Assembly (NCBI RefSeq): GCF_004353505.1
Contig: NZ_SMNQ01000029.1
Location: forward strand, 1-61,863
Source of the DNA: Streptomyces sp. WAC05374
Lineage (GTDB): Bacteria; Actinomycetota; Actinomycetes; Streptomycetales; Streptomycetaceae
Length of the DNA: 61,863 bases
Direction of reading: 5' to 3'
Translations under genes and position numbers: made by a program
Shown: piece by piece, positions 59,555-61,863 of the stretch
How the letters are laid out: every line of letters starts with the position of its first letter
How positions within the stretch are numbered: position 1 is the first letter of the stretch
The notes under the pieces: model-generated
The model's input: the letters and a program-made list of their open reading frames with translations, nothing else
What the model was told of the DNA's origin: nothing
Databases searched by the model: none

Positions 59555-60843
59555 GCCGCCGCCTCCACCGGCTGCTCCGGGCGGTGCTGGGCGACCACCC
59601 GGGACTTCGCCACGAGGTACGGGTGGTCCTGCACCGGGGTGAGCCTCCGCCCCAGCCGCAGCGCCAGCACGGTGATGCCCAGCGAGAAGAGCACGAACGT
59701 CACGATGTACGGCCCGTGCAGCGCGGCCCCCATCGGCCCGCCCACGGCCGGGCCGACCGCCAGCGCGAGCTGCTTGACCAGGGCGAAGGCCGAGTTGTAC
59801 TGCCCGACCGCCGACTCCGGCGCCAGATCGGCCACCAGCGGCGCCACGGTCGGCGACAGCATCGCCTCGCCGAGCCCGAACAGCCCGTACGTGGCCATGA
59901 ACGCCGCCGTCGCCATCGCCTGGCTGCCGTGCCCGAGACCCGCGTACCCCGCGAAGAGCCACGCCACTGTCCAGATCAGCCCGACCCACGCGATCACCCG
60001 CGTCCGCCGTCGCCGCTCCACGAACCGCAGCACCAGGAACTGGGCCACCACGATGACCGCCGTGTTCGCCGCCAGGGCCATGCCGAGCGCCGACGGCTCG
60101 ATACCGGCCGCCTCCGTGCCGTACGCCGCGAGCCCCGACTCGAACTGTCCGTAGCAGGCGAAGAACAGCACGAACCCCAGTACGCAGAGCTGCACCATCG
60201 CCCGGTGCCCGAGCAGCGCCCGCAGCCCGCCGCCCCGGCTCTCCGGCCGCGCGTCCGAGATCACCGGCGTACGCGGCATCCTCACGGTCGCCGCGATCCC
60301 GGCCAGCACCAGGAACATCGCGGCCTCGATGGAGAAGAGCAGCAGGAAGCTGTCCGGCCGGCTCTCGTCGACGAGCTGCCCGCCGATCAGACCGCCGATG
60401 CCGAGCCCCAGGTTCTGGAGGAAGAACTGCATGGCGAAGGCGCGGGTACGCGTCGACGTGGACGAGCACCAGACGATCATCGTCGCGAGCGCCGGCTGCA
60501 TCACGGCCGTACCGGCACCCAGCAGCGCCGCCGCACCCACGACGGTCGTGACGCTGCCCGCCAGGCCCATGCCCAGAGCCCCCACGGCGGCCAGCAGGGA
60601 GGCCCCCACCAGCACGGGCAGCGGCCCCCGACGGTCGATGGCCCGCCCGGTGAAGGGGAGGACGACCAGGGCGGCCATGGCGAAGACCGCCAGCACGGCC
60701 CCCGCCGTACCGGCGCCCAGGTCCCGCACCTGAGCCACATACACATAGAGATACGGAACGGTGAACCCGAGCCCGAACGCGCTCAGCACGTTCCCTGCCT
60801 GGATCCGGCGCATCGCCGCGCCCATCGCCTTGGTCACACTCAC
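59551..60843 (-). CDS. MFS multidrug efflux transporter
   Basis: The 430-residue protein has 12 predicted transmembrane helices, with the family motif GRAIDRRGPLPVLVGASLL after helix 2 (~65-83) and a central loop rich in Arg. The gene ends overlapping the convergent phosphatase gene by four bases. Divergent from a MarR gene, it matches the S. coelicolor pair SCO4121/SCO4122, for which I recall a reported role in resistance to fluoroquinolones and chloramphenicol under MarR control. GTG 60843 is used. GTG 60837 is also possible. Two dyads in the shared promoter region fit this regulation. Confidence 0.93.
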   Translation of the reverse strand: MSVTKAMGAAMRRIQAGNVLSAFGLGFTVPYLYVYVAQVRDLGAGTAGAVLAVFAMAALVVLPFTGRAIDRRGPLPVLVGASLLAAVGALGMGLAGSVTTVVGAAALLGAGTAVMQPALATMIVWCSSTSTRTRAFAMQFFLQNLGLGIGGLIGGQLVDESRPDSFLLLFSIEAAMFLVLAGIAATVRMPRTPVISDARPESRGGGLRALLGHRAMVQLCVLGFVLFFACYGQFESGLAAYGTEAAGIEPSALGMALAANTAVIVVAQFLVLRFVERRRRTRVIAWVGLIWTVAWLFAGYAGLGHGSQAMATAAFMATYGLFGLGEAMLSPTVAPLVADLAPESAVGQYNSAFALVKQLALAVGPAVGGPMGAALHGPYIVTFVLFSLGITVLALRLGRRLTPVQDHPYLVAKSRVVAQHRPEQPVEAAA

Positions 60844-60870
60844 CTACTTCGGCTCTGTAGGACTCAGTCC

Positions 60871-60881
60871 TGAAGACTTCA
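60871..60881. promoter_or_regulatory. Candidate MarR operator 1 (TGAAGACTTCA)
   Basis: Perfect dyad TGAAG-A-CTTCA, 28 bp upstream of the MFS start, near the expected MFS core promoter. It shares its half-site with operator 2. Confidence 0.65.
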
Positions 60882-60911
60882 ACACTAAAGTTCGATGCTT
60901 AACTGTACACA

Positions 60912-60925
60912 TTGAAGGACTTCAA
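60912..60925. promoter_or_regulatory. Candidate MarR operator 2 (TTGAAGGACTTCAA)
   Basis: Perfect dyad TTGAAG-GA-CTTCAA, 30 bp upstream of the MarR ATG, overlapping the expected -35 of its leaderless promoter (GATACT -10 at 60944-60949). Together with operator 1 it suits joint repression of both genes. Confidence 0.7.
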
Positions 60926-60955
60926 GGCGAACGAGTGCCGTGGGATACTCCCCGC

Positions 60956-61495
60956 ATGTCCGACACGCAGGAACCGAGCCTCGACGAGCAGATCGCCGCC
61001 TACCAGCGCGAGTTCCGCGACCTCGACCCCCAGGTCGAGAAGGTGGTCTCGGCCCTGGGCCGGCTGAACCGCCGCATGAACGTCGCGTACGGCCGCCAGG
61101 TCGCCGAGCTCGGCATCAGCAACGCCGAGTGGGAGGTCCTCAAGCACCTCGTCCTGTCCGGCGCGCCCTACCGCCTGGGCCCCGGCGACCTCGCCAAGCG
61201 CCTCGGCCTCACCCCCGCGGCCATGACCCACCGCATCGACCGCATGGCCGCCGACGGCCTGGTCACGCGCGACCGGGACGAGACCAACCGGGTGCGGGTC
61301 ATCGTCGAGCTCACGGACGAGGGCCGGACGAAGTGGCTGGAGGCGATGCGCATGGCGACCGCCTTCGAGGAGGAGCTCCTCCAGGACCTCTCGACCGAGG
61401 AGCGAGGGGTACTCGGGGACATGCTGATCCGCCTGCTGCGCCGCGTGGAGCACACCCAGCCGGACGCCGGCGGCCGCCTGCAGGGTCTCGACTAG
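60956..61495 (+). CDS. MarR-family transcriptional regulator of the divergent MFS pump
   Basis: The 179-residue protein has the MarR winged helix: LGISNAEWEVLKHLVLSGAPYRLGPGDLAKRLGLTPAAMTHRIDRMAADGLVTRDRDETNRVRVIVELTDEG, in parts (~50-125), with DRDETNRVRV as the wing. Flanking helices give the dimer interface. It should bind the two dyads in the divergent promoter region and repress the MFS gene until a drug-like ligand is bound. ATG 60956 follows GATACT by six bases (leaderless). The open frame upstream is meaningless. Confidence 0.93.
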   Translation: MSDTQEPSLDEQIAAYQREFRDLDPQVEKVVSALGRLNRRMNVAYGRQVAELGISNAEWEVLKHLVLSGAPYRLGPGDLAKRLGLTPAAMTHRIDRMAADGLVTRDRDETNRVRVIVELTDEGRTKWLEAMRMATAFEEELLQDLSTEERGVLGDMLIRLLRRVEHTQPDAGGRLQGLD

Positions 61496-61512
61496 TCGGT
61501 GTCCTGGCGGGG

Positions 61513-61863
61513 TTGACACCCCCCTGCCCGATGCGTAAAGTTCTTCGGGTTGCCACGGAGCCGTAACGGTTCTGCGGCAGCCAATCCCGCCGCGAACGCG
61601 GCAACCAAACTCAGCACGGACTCCCGACCGGGACACTTTTCGGCATGCCGAAATTCGTTTCGAAAGACTCGATTATGAGTCGCCCGGGAAATCCGCTAGA
61701 GTTTGAAACGTCGGAACGGCCCAACAGCCGGAAAGGCAACCCCCTCTGACTGGGAATCAGGCCCGAAAGGATCTGATAGAGTCGGAACCGCCGGAAAGGG
61801 AAACGCGAAAGCGGAGAACGGCCCGGCAGCCCGCTCCAGCGGGTGGCGGAAACGGAAAACGGA
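61513..61863 (+). promoter_or_regulatory. rRNA operon promoter and leader region (16S gene beyond window)
   Basis: No gene is present after the MarR stop. A near-consensus promoter TTGACA-17 bp-TAAAGT (61513-61541) is followed by at least two -10-like TAGAGT boxes (61697-61702 and 61777-61782), each trailed by related GTC/CGGAAC sequences, and by purine-rich repeats such as GCCGGAAAGG, CGGAACCG and GGCGGAAACGG up to the window end. Multiple tandem promoters and this GGAA-rich leader closely resemble the rrn promoter regions of S. coelicolor (P1-P4). The 16S rRNA itself is not in the window, so the call rests on pattern. Confidence 0.8.

Overview
The window is high-GC actinobacterial chromosome, almost certainly Streptomyces. 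The evidence is the strong third-position G/C bias, frequent GTG starts, many leaderless promoters, and a gene order matching the S. coelicolor interval from dnaX/purD through bldC to the SCO4121/SCO4122 efflux pair. I compared with S. coelicolor from memory, not by a search. There is no prophage, insertion sequence, CRISPR array or biosynthetic gene cluster. This is core chromosome with some lineage-specific changes.

Layout. Bases 1-7.2 kb hold the 3' end of dnaX, purD, a degenerate M48-like membrane protein, a dimethylformamidase-beta-like protein and purC. Bases 7.1-11.3 kb hold an ABC exporter/two-component operon (minus strand) with a palindromic operator, plus three tRNA-Gly genes. Bases 11.4-21.8 kb hold an Lsr2-type nucleoid protein, the overlapping purS-purQ-purL operon, a small regulator/M23 peptidase pair, several single genes, then purF-purM. 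Bases 21.8-25.9 kb hold a DUF3073 gene, valine dehydrogenase and the developmental regulator bldC with a long upstream region. Bases 26-32.6 kb hold the HrpA helicase, a DsbA-like/CcdA-like redox pair and a tRNA-Phe/Asp/Glu cluster. Bases 32.6-42.4 kb hold a phosphoesterase, a DEAD-box helicase with a repetitive tail, a large FG-GAP secreted protein, a secreted-protein gene damaged by a 32-bp templated duplication, tRNA-Lys and initiator tRNA. Bases 42.5-50.3 kb hold a PP2C phosphatase, a c-di-AMP (ydaO-type) riboswitch in front of an M23 endopeptidase gene, a PrsW-type protease, trmB, lhgO and a TPR regulator. Bases 50.3-61.9 kb hold an asparagine-synthase-like protein, a sigma factor fused to a zinc finger, membrane segment and NPCBM domain, a TetR regulator, an NADH dehydrogenase, a PAS/PP2C/ATPase protein, a divergent MFS/MarR pair with two palindromic operators, and the promoter region of an rRNA operon whose 16S gene lies beyond the window.

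How the genes work together. Seven purine genes (purD, C, S, Q, L, F, M) lie within 21 kb and cover most of the route to IMP, but in several transcription units with leaderless promoters on purD and purF. The rest is dominated by regulation of development and of the cell envelope: BldC, Lsr2-like protein, two PP2C-type phosphatases, the tethered sigma factor, the riboswitch-controlled peptidase and the NsdA-like protein.

Most interesting observations: (1) a 32-bp copy of a gene's own signal-peptide coding segment inserted just before its stop codon, whose removal restores a 199-residue protein; (2) three perfect DnaA boxes within about 5.6 kb of intergenic DNA; (3) the single-polypeptide sigma factor/zinc finger/membrane/NPCBM protein; (4) paired palindromic operators at the ABC/two-component, ArsR-like and MarR/MFS loci; (5) a tRNA-Gly(UCC) gene with an irregular T-arm.
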